Shown piece after piece: positions 7,527-14,051 of a DNA stretch of 25,883 nucleotides; position 1 is the first letter of the stretch; each line of letters begins with the position of its first letter. Location: the NCBI GenBank assembly GCA_034416335.1, contig DAOULV010000020.1:1-25883 (forward strand). The letters are read 5' to 3'. The DNA is from MGML01 sp034416335 (GTDB lineage Bacteria > Chloroflexota > Dehalococcoidia > Dehalococcoidales > UBA2162). Made by a program: the position numbers and the translations under genes. Below the pieces are notes generated by a model that searched no databases, was not told the origin of the DNA, and worked only from the letters and a program-made list of their open reading frames with translations.

Positions 7527-9152
7527 ATGTCTATTGAGTTGATTGATCCGAAATTATGTAATGGTTGCGGTATATGTTTATCGGCCTGCCCTATGGATGT
7601 AGTCCGCTTAGATACCATAGTTGAAGATAAGAATGAATACCCATCCTGCCGCATAGCCTGCCCGGCTGGAGTAGATATGCGGCGTTATATTTATCTTCTC
7701 AGGATTGGTATGCTGGATGAAGCTATCGATATTCTTCGAGAAAGTCTTCCTCTTCCGGCTATCACCGGGAGGGTCTGCCCGCATCCTTGCGAATCAGAAT
7801 GTTCGCGAAAAGAAGTGAATGATGCTGTAAATATAAATGCCCTTGAGCGCTTTGTGGCTGATTACTGGATTCAGGAAAAGGCGAAACATGTACGCCAGAT
7901 TTATTCTTCCAGAATCGCTGTTATCGGTTCGGGTCCGGCTGGTCTTAGTTGTGCCTATTTCCTTGCACGAGAAGGTTACCCGGTGACTGTCTTTGAGGCA
8001 ATGCCGGTGCTGGGTGGAATGTTGCGGGTAGGGATACCCGAATACCGGCTCCCGAAAGAAGTTTTGGATGCTCAGATTAATTACATCCGGGATTTGGGTG
8101 TGGAATTTCAAACCGGGATTACTATCGGGAAAGACCTAACCCTGGAGGAACTACAGAACAAGTATCAAGCTGTCTTCTTTGCTACCGGTAATCAGTTAAG
8201 CCAGAAACTCTCGATAGAAGGAGCAGAATTGGATGACGTTCATCTGGGATTGGACTTCTTAAAGAGCGTAAATCTCAAGCAGGATATTCAGGTTAAAGAC
8301 AAGGTAGTCGTCGTAGGTGGGGGTAACGTGGCGATAGACGTGGCTTTGACAGCTATTCGTCTTGGTGCCAAAGAAGTTAATATGGCCTGTCTCGAATCAG
8401 GAGAAGAGATTCCGGCTTTCAAAGACGGAATAGAACAGGCAATAGATGAAGGTGTTACTATAGATGAAGGTTGGGGACCGAAATCGGTTTTAAGTGAAAA
8501 TGGCAAAGTAACAGGAATTGAGCTGGTTCGCTGCACCAGCGTTTTCGACGAAAGAGGCAGATTCAGTCCTTCCTACAATGAAAAGGAAACCAAAACAATC
8601 CATGCCCAGACTATTATTCTTGCTATTGGTCAGACTGCTGATTTATCCTTGATTCCTCAAGGTATAGAAATAAATCCTGAGAACACCATACAGGTAGATC
8701 CGATTACGCTGGAATCTGCTTTGCCAGGTGTATTTTTCGGCGGTGATGTAACTACTGGTTCTGCTTCCGTTGTTGAAGCAATTTCCGCCGGAGAAAAAGC
8801 TTCCGTATCTATTGACCGGTTACTCAAGGGGGAAGATATGAAAGCCGACAGGTATCTTCGACCAGGCCACGTGATAAAACCCCCCAGAGATGGCGTGGGA
8901 AAACTGGTGCGACAATCTGCACCTGTATTTCCGGTCAGTGAAAGGTCTGCGAATTTTATAGAAGTAAATCAAGCGTTTGATGAAGACTTAACGTATCTTG
9001 AATCGCAACGTTGTATGACCTGCGGGAGCCGAGCAATTATCACCTACGTTGATGAATGCCAGCTATGCAATCACTGCGAGCTCGATTGTCCGCAAAAGGC
9101 TATTTATGTTTCTCCGGATAAGACAGCAATGCCATTATTAGCATGGGGATGA
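7527..9152 (+). CDS. NAD(P)H-dependent GltD-like FeS flavoprotein with ferredoxin modules at both ends
   Basis: There are 541 residues. The N-terminal ferredoxin motif uses C11, C14, C17 and C21. It is followed by the GltD/dihydropyrimidine-dehydrogenase FeS helical domain (C41, C45, C84, C88, C92 in CRIACPAGVD and GRVCPHPCESEC). Next is a pyridine-nucleotide oxidoreductase core with an FAD motif (VIGSGPAGLSCAYF, about 132-145), an NAD(P) motif (VVVVGGGNVAIDVAL) and a closing FAD motif (GVFFGGDVTTGSASVV). A second 4Fe-4S motif closes the protein (C511, C514, C517, C521), preceded by CMTC at 496-499. Proteins of this type (GltD, SfrB, AOR-associated subunits) move electrons between NAD(P)H and a ferredoxin or partner enzyme. 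Start ATG has AGGAG 10 bases upstream. With the preceding flavoprotein it probably forms a two-component redox unit; it could equally serve the Mo/W enzyme of the other arm. Confidence 0.92.
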   Translation: MSIELIDPKLCNGCGICLSACPMDVVRLDTIVEDKNEYPSCRIACPAGVDMRRYIYLLRIGMLDEAIDILRESLPLPAITGRVCPHPCESECSRKEVNDAVNINALERFVADYWIQEKAKHVRQIYSSRIAVIGSGPAGLSCAYFLAREGYPVTVFEAMPVLGGMLRVGIPEYRLPKEVLDAQINYIRDLGVEFQTGITIGKDLTLEELQNKYQAVFFATGNQLSQKLSIEGAELDDVHLGLDFLKSVNLKQDIQVKDKVVVVGGGNVAIDVALTAIRLGAKEVNMACLESGEEIPAFKDGIEQAIDEGVTIDEGWGPKSVLSENGKVTGIELVRCTSVFDERGRFSPSYNEKETKTIHAQTIILAIGQTADLSLIPQGIEINPENTIQVDPITLESALPGVFFGGDVTTGSASVVEAISAGEKASVSIDRLLKGEDMKADRYLRPGHVIKPPRDGVGKLVRQSAPVFPVSERSANFIEVNQAFDEDLTYLESQRCMTCGSRAIITYVDECQLCNHCELDCPQKAIYVSPDKTAMPLLAWG

Positions 9153-9216
9153 TTCCATCAAAGTTTAACCTTGTTGTAGAATTTCTCAATAAAAATCTAT
9201 AAGGAAGGTGAAGTGT

Positions 9217-9582
9217 ATGATCATCGTTGATACAACTAAAGGTGAAGCGCAAGAATCTAACTGGGAAGGATTTTACGGTGGGAAAGCATACATACAGTTC
9301 GTTCTTCAGGGAGAATACCCGGGTGAGAAAATCGGGGTTTCCCTGGTAAAATTCGATCCCGGTGCGAAGAATAAATTTCATACACACACGGTTGGACAAG
9401 TACTGTATGTGACAGAGGGAAAAGGAATCGTTGCTACGAGAGAAGAAGAAGTGATTGTTACTCCCGGGGTAATAATATACTTCTCACCGGATGAAGAGCA
9501 CTGGCACGGAGCTACGGATGATTCATCCTTCGCTCATTTTTCGATAATGGGTGGTCCCAGCGAAAACATCGTTACGAAATAA
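9217..9582 (+). CDS. Small cupin-domain protein
   Basis: Starting at ATG 9217, this is a 121-residue single-domain cupin. An in-frame GTG at 9208 is less likely because it lies in the ribosome binding site AGGAAGG (9202-9208), which is well spaced for 9217. Metal-site residues are H55 and H57 (FHTHTVGQ), Q61 in place of the common Glu, and H95 (EEHWHGA). The C-terminal HWHGA form is typical of stand-alone cupins found next to carboxymuconolactone decarboxylase-like or quinone-handling genes. It could be an isomerase, dioxygenase-like enzyme, or a metabolite-binding protein; the anaerobic setting argues against oxygenase action. It ends the plus arm, 64 bp after the GltD-like gene, and is probably co-transcribed. 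No clear terminator follows. Confidence 0.85.
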   Translation: MIIVDTTKGEAQESNWEGFYGGKAYIQFVLQGEYPGEKIGVSLVKFDPGAKNKFHTHTVGQVLYVTEGKGIVATREEEVIVTPGVIIYFSPDEEHWHGATDDSSFAHFSIMGGPSENIVTK

Positions 9583-9701
9583 TGAGCCAACAATAGATTT
9601 TTTCTTCGCTTTCGAAATGCTATGCTACTAGTCGATGTCACATTAAAGCAGATTGTTTAATCCTACTGCACCTTTTAGCGAAAAGTGTCCTGCCGATGCT
9701 T

Positions 9702-9707
9702 TATAAT
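9702..9707 (+). promoter_or_regulatory. Probable -10 box of a near-leaderless promoter
   Basis: A perfect TATAAT lies 9 bases before ATG 9717 and places transcription start at or just before the start codon. No consensus -35 is visible at 17 bp (CGAAAA there). No Shine-Dalgarno sequence precedes ATG 9717, which agrees with leaderless translation. Confidence 0.4.
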
Positions 9708-9716
9708 TGATTGCGT

Positions 9717-10226
9717 ATGGCAAATATAAAGTGTACAGCTAAGCTGGTAAAAGAGCTTGGTACCGAACAGATAAATGAAGTAGATCAGCCTGCGAATTTG
9801 TTTGATTGGCATGCCAACCTATTACGACTGAACCGAAAAAAGTATGTTCTCTTCACGAACGACCAGACCTTATACTCGGTCCTAGTTCGCTGGACTAAAA
9901 CATTGAAGACCGCAGGACTCCTGGCAAGATTCAGACTGGAATTGTTTAAAAACTTGATGAGCGAAGGGTTTCTGCAAGAACGCATTGAGTTGTTTCTGAG
10001 CCATCATTCGCAAATATCTATCAAGAAGACAAACAATCGAAGTGTATTAGGTTCAATGAATGATCTGACATTTCAAATTGAGTATATGATCTATAGACAT
10101 GGAGGATTGGCTGATTTCGATTTGACTGAAATAATTCGGCAAACGAACCGCACTCCGATGAAAGCAATCAAGTACCAACTGGCTATTGATGAGATGAAGC
10201 GAAAATTAAATGACGTGAGAGAATAG
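9717..10226 (+). CDS. DUF6933-like hypothetical protein
   Basis: From ATG 9717 this is a 169-residue protein; TTG 9711 in frame is less likely. The middle part, with DWHANLLRLNRKKYVLFTND near 25-45 and later GSMNDLTFQIEYMIYRHGGL, resembles a family of small uncharacterised proteins that I recall as DUF6933. They share a W-A-N-L...R-K-Y-.L-F-T-N start and an N-D-L/M-..Q core. It is mostly helical, with no signal peptide or membrane segment. The function is unknown. It stands alone, 134 bp after the cupin, with its own TATAAT and no ribosome binding site. It marks the start of the AT-richer accessory patch. Confidence 0.7.
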   Translation: MANIKCTAKLVKELGTEQINEVDQPANLFDWHANLLRLNRKKYVLFTNDQTLYSVLVRWTKTLKTAGLLARFRLELFKNLMSEGFLQERIELFLSHHSQISIKKTNNRSVLGSMNDLTFQIEYMIYRHGGLADFDLTEIIRQTNRTPMKAIKYQLAIDEMKRKLNDVRE

Positions 10227-10279
10227 ATGCCTACGGATATCACTTTTGTCCAAATTGTTCATCAAAAAGGAGGAATATC

Positions 10280-10999
10280 ATGTCAGATAAAACAACAATA
10301 CTAGTACATTCCGTTGAAGAATTAGTCAATAATATCGTTGATTACACGTTTATCTATAGAGGGCAGCCAGAAGATCATCCTCTAAAGCCTACAATTGGTC
10401 GTTACGATATCAATCAATGGGGGTATAACAATTGGTGGGAATTTCAAAACTCAATAATTAAGAAATTTGAGCAATACTCTACTCCCTATTTACATGATAA
10501 GAAAAGAAGCCTTATTGAATGGCTGATTCTTACTCAACATTATGGAGCACCAACTTGCTTGTTAGATTGGTCAACAAATCCCTTAAAAGCACTATTTTTT
10601 GCTGTGGAAGATAAACAATTTTATCATTCAGAAGGTGTTCTTTATGCTATTGAGCCGATAATTTGGTTAGACGATATCTCTATGTGGCAACCTTCGAAAT
10701 ATGAGGATAGTATTCAGGTTATATTCCCAACAATAATAGATGAGCGCGTTTCCGCTCAAGAAAGCTGTTTTACAGTTTTCCCACTATCAGCGAATTCAGA
10801 TGAGCTAGTACCTTTAGATTTTAATACAAAATACGGGAATATTGACCGAGTTGTGAAATATGTGATCCCTGCTGAAGCTAAAGATGAAATAAGGTTAGGA
10901 TTGCGTAGATTCGGAATAACTCATATGTCATTATTTCCAGGTCTTGCAGGAATTGGTAAATTTGTTAGTAGGTATCAAGGCTATATTAACGATATTTAA
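10280..10999 (+). CDS. FRG-domain protein
   Basis: This 239-residue protein carries the signature of the FRG domain: YRGQ at 26-29, then a helical WLILTQHYGAPTCLLDWSTNPLKALFFAV segment (about 83-111) with the family Q-H-Y/H-G-x-P-T-x-L-L-D-W-T/S core. FRG-domain proteins are common in phage-defence neighbourhoods and mobile islands; their biochemical activity is not established. A strong ribosome binding site (AAGGAGGA) precedes the ATG. Base composition is more AT-rich than the flanking metabolic genes, which suggests recent transfer. It is convergent with the Clp N-domain gene. The 112-bp gap 11000-11111 has AT-rich sequence but no clear hairpin terminator. Confidence 0.85.
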   Translation: MSDKTTILVHSVEELVNNIVDYTFIYRGQPEDHPLKPTIGRYDINQWGYNNWWEFQNSIIKKFEQYSTPYLHDKKRSLIEWLILTQHYGAPTCLLDWSTNPLKALFFAVEDKQFYHSEGVLYAIEPIIWLDDISMWQPSKYEDSIQVIFPTIIDERVSAQESCFTVFPLSANSDELVPLDFNTKYGNIDRVVKYVIPAEAKDEIRLGLRRFGITHMSLFPGLAGIGKFVSRYQGYINDI

Positions 11000-11111
11000 C
11001 ACTAAGGACGTAGTATTACTGATGGTGAATTAAAACTTAAATAAATAGATATTTTTCGAATAACAATTGCTTGTAATGTGACCTGGATATTTGGTCTAGA
11101 CGATGAAAATA

Positions 11112-11537
11112 TTAGTTGATTTCAGCTTTAACCCGGTCGTATGTAATACCTAAGTTACCTAACAAGCTGGCAATAATACTCTCTTCGGACAATAATCCCA
11201 AGAGAAGGTGATCGGTGCCTATGTGAGAATGTCCGAAATCATGAGCTTCATCCAACGCCAAATCTATGACAGAAAGAGTTGAAGACGCGAGTTCGAGTTC
11301 ACCGAGGAATGGTTTTTCTCCTCTTCCAAATGTGAAGTCTATCGCAGATAGTATCTGGTCCAGTTCAACTTTCAGGTTAGAAAAGATCCTGGCAGTTTTA
11401 TCTTTATCTTCTCGTAATAGTGCGATCAAGATGTGTTCAGGCCAAATGCAGGGATTATTCATACGTTGGGCTTCTTCTTTTGCCGATGATAGCACTTTAC
11501 GTGTTTGTTCAGAGTATATATCAGTCGTATTCGTCAT
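11112..11537 (-). CDS. Stand-alone Clp N-terminal (Clp_N repeat) domain protein
   Basis: The whole 141-residue protein is a double Clp_N repeat as found at the N-terminus of ClpC/ClpB. Repeat one is about residues 8-70 (EQTRKVLSSAKEEAQRMNNP, EHILIALLRE). Repeat two is about 83-141 (STLSVIDLALDEAHDFGHSH, GTDHLLLGLL). There is no AAA+ domain, so it cannot unfold proteins by itself. Stand-alone Clp_N proteins resemble ClpS-like or adaptor/decoy domains that bind substrates or the Clp ATPase; this role is inferred. It lies 55 bp downstream of the 121-residue unknown gene on the same strand, so the two are probably co-transcribed. Confidence 0.88.
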   Translation of the reverse strand: MTNTTDIYSEQTRKVLSSAKEEAQRMNNPCIWPEHILIALLREDKDKTARIFSNLKVELDQILSAIDFTFGRGEKPFLGELELASSTLSVIDLALDEAHDFGHSHIGTDHLLLGLLSEESIIASLLGNLGITYDRVKAEIN

Positions 11538-11592
11538 ATTTTTACCAGTACCTCATTAATAGATAAATCGTTACACATATCCGATGATTATA

Positions 11593-11958
11593 CTACTCTG
11601 GTACCACACTAGAAACATTCTTGATATCGAACACCACGTCTTTATAATAACTTCCTGATAGTACTTGATGTATATGACCATCAACGATATACCATTCACC
11701 TTTTTCGAAGCCCCATTTTTGTAGTTCTTCAAGAGTCTTGAATTTCAGATATTTTACTGGAGCCTGTCTGGGATAAAAACTCACGGTATAGTAACTGGAC
11801 CAAGGGAATGTACTATTTTCATCATCGGTTTCTATTACTGCATGCACCTTTCCTCGGATGGTAACATTCTCGAAGTCTCTATTAACCGTCTTGACATTGT
11901 ATGGCATTGGTTCTCGCATACAAATAGGGCAGTTTTGGTTTTTTGTTTTTCTTACCAT
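11593..11958 (-). CDS. Hypothetical protein with N-terminal CxxC
   Basis: This 121-residue protein is not recognised. It begins with a basic stretch and one Cys pair (NCPICMREP, residues 9-17), which could be half of a zinc knuckle. It continues as a beta-rich region with many aromatic residues (YYTVSFYPR, KYLKFKTLEELQKW, GEWYIVDGHIHQVL). No membrane segment or signal is seen. It is divergent from the HTH gene at 12110, and the shared 151-bp spacer is full of repeats (11997-12098). It is followed by the Clp N-domain gene. A weak promoter (TTGACA 12023-12028 and TACCAT 11999-12004 on the minus strand, 18-bp spacing) is possible. Confidence 0.6.
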   Translation of the reverse strand: MVRKTKNQNCPICMREPMPYNVKTVNRDFENVTIRGKVHAVIETDDENSTFPWSSYYTVSFYPRQAPVKYLKFKTLEELQKWGFEKGEWYIVDGHIHQVLSGSYYKDVVFDIKNVSSVVPE

Positions 11959-11996
11959 ACCTACATGTGATTAGTAACGATATTACTACTTCAAGG

Positions 11997-12098
11997 AAAT
12001 GGTAACGCATGGTATCCATAAGTGTCAATAACAGTTCTATAGTGTCAGTACGTGCCTATTACGATAGAAAACATTACCATTTCATCATAAATCGTAAT
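11997..12098. promoter_or_regulatory. Repeat-rich divergent spacer, candidate operator of the HTH protein
   Basis: Several short repeats are packed here. AGTGTCAATA (12021-12030) and AGTGTCAGTA (12041-12050) are direct repeats spaced exactly 20 bp, two helical turns. ATGGTA occurs at 11999 and 12009, 10 bp apart. AAATGGTAA (11997-12005) is inverted as TTACCATTT (12074-12082). ATTACGAT (12058-12065) is inverted as ATCGTAAT (12091-12098), just before the ribosome binding site of the HTH gene. The arrangement fits cooperative binding by a small excisionase/MerR-type HTH protein, with overlap of the possible minus-strand promoter. This is inferred from pattern only. Confidence 0.45.
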
Positions 12099-12109
12099 GG
12101 AGAGGGTGT

Positions 12110-12298
12110 ATGGCTAGGAAGAAACCTGAAAAAGAAGTTGAACAAGTGTTGTTTACATTTGCAGAAGCTCAAGAGTTCCTAAGGGTAAGTCATCAGACTA
12201 TTTACAAGCTAATGGAACAGGGATTGCCCTCTCATAAGATTGGTAACAAGAGGATGTTTCTGAAGGCAGATTTAATCAAGTGGATTGAAGAGCACTAA
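12110..12298 (+). CDS. Small helix-turn-helix DNA-binding protein, excisionase/MerR-like
   Basis: This 62-residue protein is essentially one winged-HTH domain of the excisionase-family type: FTFAEAQEFLRVSHQTIYKLMEQGLPSHKIGNKRMFLKADLIKWIEEH. It has the typical T-I-Y-K-L recognition helix and the G-x-x-x-x-F/R wing with a closing LIKWI helix. It has no effector domain. GGAGAGGG lies 5 bases before the ATG. Such proteins act as recombination directionality factors or as small repressors. No integrase gene or attachment site is visible nearby, so local repressor is the simpler reading, with the repeats upstream as its likely target. Confidence 0.85.
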   Translation: MARKKPEKEVEQVLFTFAEAQEFLRVSHQTIYKLMEQGLPSHKIGNKRMFLKADLIKWIEEH

Positions 12299-12400
12299 AA
12301 GAACGATGTAATATTTCCCAAATTCTGTAAACAAGAACTAGAATTCAAGGTTGAAGACTAATTCAAAGGTTCTGCCTATTGTCACCCCATGTCCACCATA

Positions 12401-12426
12401 GGTAACAATATCACCATATTATTACC
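12401..12426. repeat. 26-bp imperfect palindrome downstream of the HTH gene
   Basis: GGTAACAATAT (12401-12411) and ATATTATTACC (12416-12426) pair over 10 of 11 positions around a CACC loop. The next bases are TTTACTTAA, a poor U-tract, so it could be a weak terminator for the HTH gene or a protein-binding dyad. Otherwise the 251-bp gap 12299-12549 shows only the possible promoter of the next gene. Confidence 0.5.
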
Positions 12427-12513
12427 TTTACTTAACCTCGATTATTCATTCTAATTATTAAAAGTCCTAGTTTCTTCTCCGCCAAAGGGATAAATTCATT
12501 ACTTGAATGATAG

Positions 12514-12519
12514 TATAAT
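12514..12519 (+). promoter_or_regulatory. Possible -10 box upstream of the 210-residue gene
   Basis: A perfect TATAAT lies 36 bases before ATG 12550. The bases at 17-bp spacing (TAAATT) do not resemble a -35, so the call rests on one box. Confidence 0.3.
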
Positions 12520-12536
12520 GGTCTAGGAGAAACTAT

Positions 12537-12584
12537 ATGAGAGCGAAAAATGGTTATGCCAGAACCCGTATATTTACCAGATAA
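12537..12584 (+). other. Short overlapping ORF with the best ribosome binding site in this leader
   Basis: TAGGAGA (12524-12530) is optimally spaced for ATG 12537, which opens a 15-codon basic peptide (MRAKNGYARTRIFTR) ending at 12584. It overlaps the start of the main gene (ATG 12550) in another frame. It may be a translated leader peptide, or the main gene may use ATG 12550 with this same site at a long 19-base distance. Real expression is uncertain. Confidence 0.25.
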
Positions 12585-13182
12585 TGAGCCATATCTTGGT
12601 CGAGTTTCGGTTTACCACTTCGACCAAGTAATTATGTCGTGCTTAGAACAGAATTCCAAAGTTGCTAAGCATACTCATCAAATACTATTATCTGATCTAC
12701 AAAAAGCGGCTTGCCAAATTATCCCCCAAGGAATCAATCTAGCTCTGACGATTCGAGAACTAATTCGTCAGGGTTATCTCTTCGGTGCTTTAGTGCTTTT
12801 GCGACCACTAATTGAGCGAACTGCTACGATTTCGTATCTTCACTCTTACCCCAACGAAGTTGAAGCATGGAAAGCAGGATGGGAATATCGAGATAGACCA
12901 AGCCTCTCTAAAATGCTCGAAACGATGAGTGACAAGCATAATATCTCAGAGGCTAAGCAAATATGCGATGTCTTTAATCATGTAGTACATGGAGATCCGG
13001 TTGGAGCAAATTGGAATCTGGTTCGCCTAAGCGACTATGGCTTGGGTTACTCTGTCGGTAAGGTTATCAACGACCCCGAACTCTGCGATTTTATCTGCTT
13101 CCAGTCTTATCTCTATCTGATAGTTTTAATGGGTATGATGGCAGCATGCTTCCCAGAGTTACACGATGTGGATAGCGGTTGA
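12550..13182 (+). CDS. Hypothetical helical protein (DUF5677-like)
   Basis: This 210-residue helical protein has no confident family match from memory. The core INLALTIRELIRQGYLFGALVLLRPLIERTATISYL, with an Arg-...-Glu-Arg helix, then W-x-x-G-W-x-Y and FNHVVHGDP, is reminiscent of DUF5677/HEPN-like all-helical proteins of accessory regions. I cannot prove that link. No membrane helix is certain; one hydrophobic stretch near the C-terminus (LYLIVLMGMMAACF) could be buried or a tail anchor. The start is ATG 12550 or ATG 12556. The nearest Shine-Dalgarno sequence serves ATG 12537 better. It lies in the AT-richer patch, beside the repeat at 13225. Confidence 0.6.
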   Translation: MVMPEPVYLPDNEPYLGRVSVYHFDQVIMSCLEQNSKVAKHTHQILLSDLQKAACQIIPQGINLALTIRELIRQGYLFGALVLLRPLIERTATISYLHSYPNEVEAWKAGWEYRDRPSLSKMLETMSDKHNISEAKQICDVFNHVVHGDPVGANWNLVRLSDYGLGYSVGKVINDPELCDFICFQSYLYLIVLMGMMAACFPELHDVDSG

Positions 13183-13435
13183 GAATAGCACATCAGTAGC
13201 TGTTGTATCGCCGAAACCAGCCCTTTCTTCTCAAACAGAAGTTCGGGAACTGTCAACCAGAACCTATCATTCATCAAATAGCCTCAAAAACGATTCGCGT
13301 TATTTTTCGTGACCTGAAATCCTTTTCAGTTTGAGCCTGATGTTGGTTCAAATCCACGATGGTCTTTTCCAGAGTATAGGCTGGTAATACCCTTACCATA
13401 GCCTTTAGCATTTCTAGTTTATTCTTGTCATTCAA
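13113..13435 (-). pseudogene. Two short overlapping minus-strand frames, possible decayed gene
   Basis: Frame one (13435-13274, TTG start, 53 codons) reads as a soluble helical protein: NKLEMLKAMVRVLPAYTLEK, then IVDLNQHQAQTEKDF, then SRKITRIVFEAI and a stop. The stop overlaps the ATG of frame two in a TGATG arrangement (13276-13272). Frame two (13274-13113, 53 codons) begins MNDRFWLTVPELLFEKKG and runs into the antisense of the 12550 gene. The WxTVPELLFEKK segment is the part repeated near 15003-15038. No family was recognised. It may be a frameshifted relic, a pair of small genes, or chance. Confidence 0.25.
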
Positions 13436-13617
13436 ACGTAGGTTGACATTCCTTCCTCAGACAACTAAAATCAGGAATCTTTTTTGTTCATAATTCCTTA
13501 ACCATCTTCTACCTCCAGTTAAAATGGGAGGCAAATATGATGAGAAAAAGGGTGCTATGAGCTGTCGTATAGTGCGGTGGTTTGTAACACCTTTTATTAT
13601 TTCAAGGAGGTGAAAAA
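13183..13617. other. 435-bp intergenic stretch with decayed minus-strand coding sequence
   Basis: No convincing plus-strand gene is present. It holds the first copy of the 30-bp repeat (13225-13254) and two short minus-strand frames described separately. AAGGAGG at about 13604-13610 is the ribosome binding site of the SRPBCC gene at 13618. No terminator or clear promoter was seen. Confidence 0.5.
13225..13254. repeat. 30-bp direct repeat, copy 1
   Basis: It starts TTCTTCTCAAACAG and ends AGTTCGGGAACTGTC. It matches 15003-15032 at 29 of 30 bases, in the same orientation, 1778 bp apart. Weaker similarity extends about 25 bp to the left. On the minus strand both copies read TVPELLFEKK, and the one mismatch is a silent Leu codon change, so it looks like former coding sequence. 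The inner AGTTCGGGAACT is a small hairpin. Confidence 0.8.
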
Positions 13618-14049
13618 ATGCCGAAAACAGAAGTATCTGTTATGATCAACGCCCCCATAGAAAAAGCTTTTGATGCGATATCGGCCCCGGAGGTAATAGC
13701 TCAAGAATCTGCTGCCAGATTAATTGGAACCAAAGGTAATAACGGCGAACTGGGGAGCTACGCCGACTGGGAATATTTGAAACTCCGTTCAAGAACTACG
13801 GTTTCGGAAGTAAACAGACCTTACAAACTGGTGCAGGAGATGACCGGTGCTATGCCGGGAAAATGGACGTGGGACCTTGTTCAGGAAGGGCAGGCTGTGG
13901 AGGTCGGTCTATGCATTGAGTACAAGATTCCCGGAGGTATCTTTGGGGAAATTGCAAATAAACTCTTTCTGGGGCGGATAAACCGGAAGAACGGATTGAA
14001 AACAATGCAGGGACTAAAGGCCTATTGTGAGAAAAATAAAGGAGTATAA
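13618..14049 (+). CDS. SRPBCC-family (START/Bet v1-like) protein
   Basis: This 143-residue protein has the polyketide-cyclase/dehydrase pattern. The opening strand is TEVSVMINAPIEKAFDAISAP, followed by a loop with E...A, then strands YADWEYLKL, RTTVSEVNRPYKLVQEM, GKWTWDLVQEGQAVEVGLCIEYKIP, and a long C-terminal helix (NGLKTMQGLKAYCEK). The family forms a hydrophobic cavity for lipids, aromatics or polyketides, usually without conserved catalytic residues. An excellent ribosome binding site (AAGGAGGTG) precedes the ATG. Its stop lies 2 bases before the start of the alpha/beta hydrolase gene, so the two are translationally coupled and probably act on the same hydrophobic metabolite. Confidence 0.85.
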   Translation: MPKTEVSVMINAPIEKAFDAISAPEVIAQESAARLIGTKGNNGELGSYADWEYLKLRSRTTVSEVNRPYKLVQEMTGAMPGKWTWDLVQEGQAVEVGLCIEYKIPGGIFGEIANKLFLGRINRKNGLKTMQGLKAYCEKNKGV

Positions 14050-14051
14050 AC

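Noticed and set aside
9208..9216. GTG start for the cupin
   Set aside because: The GTG lies within the AGGAAGG ribosome binding site, which is well spaced for ATG 9217.
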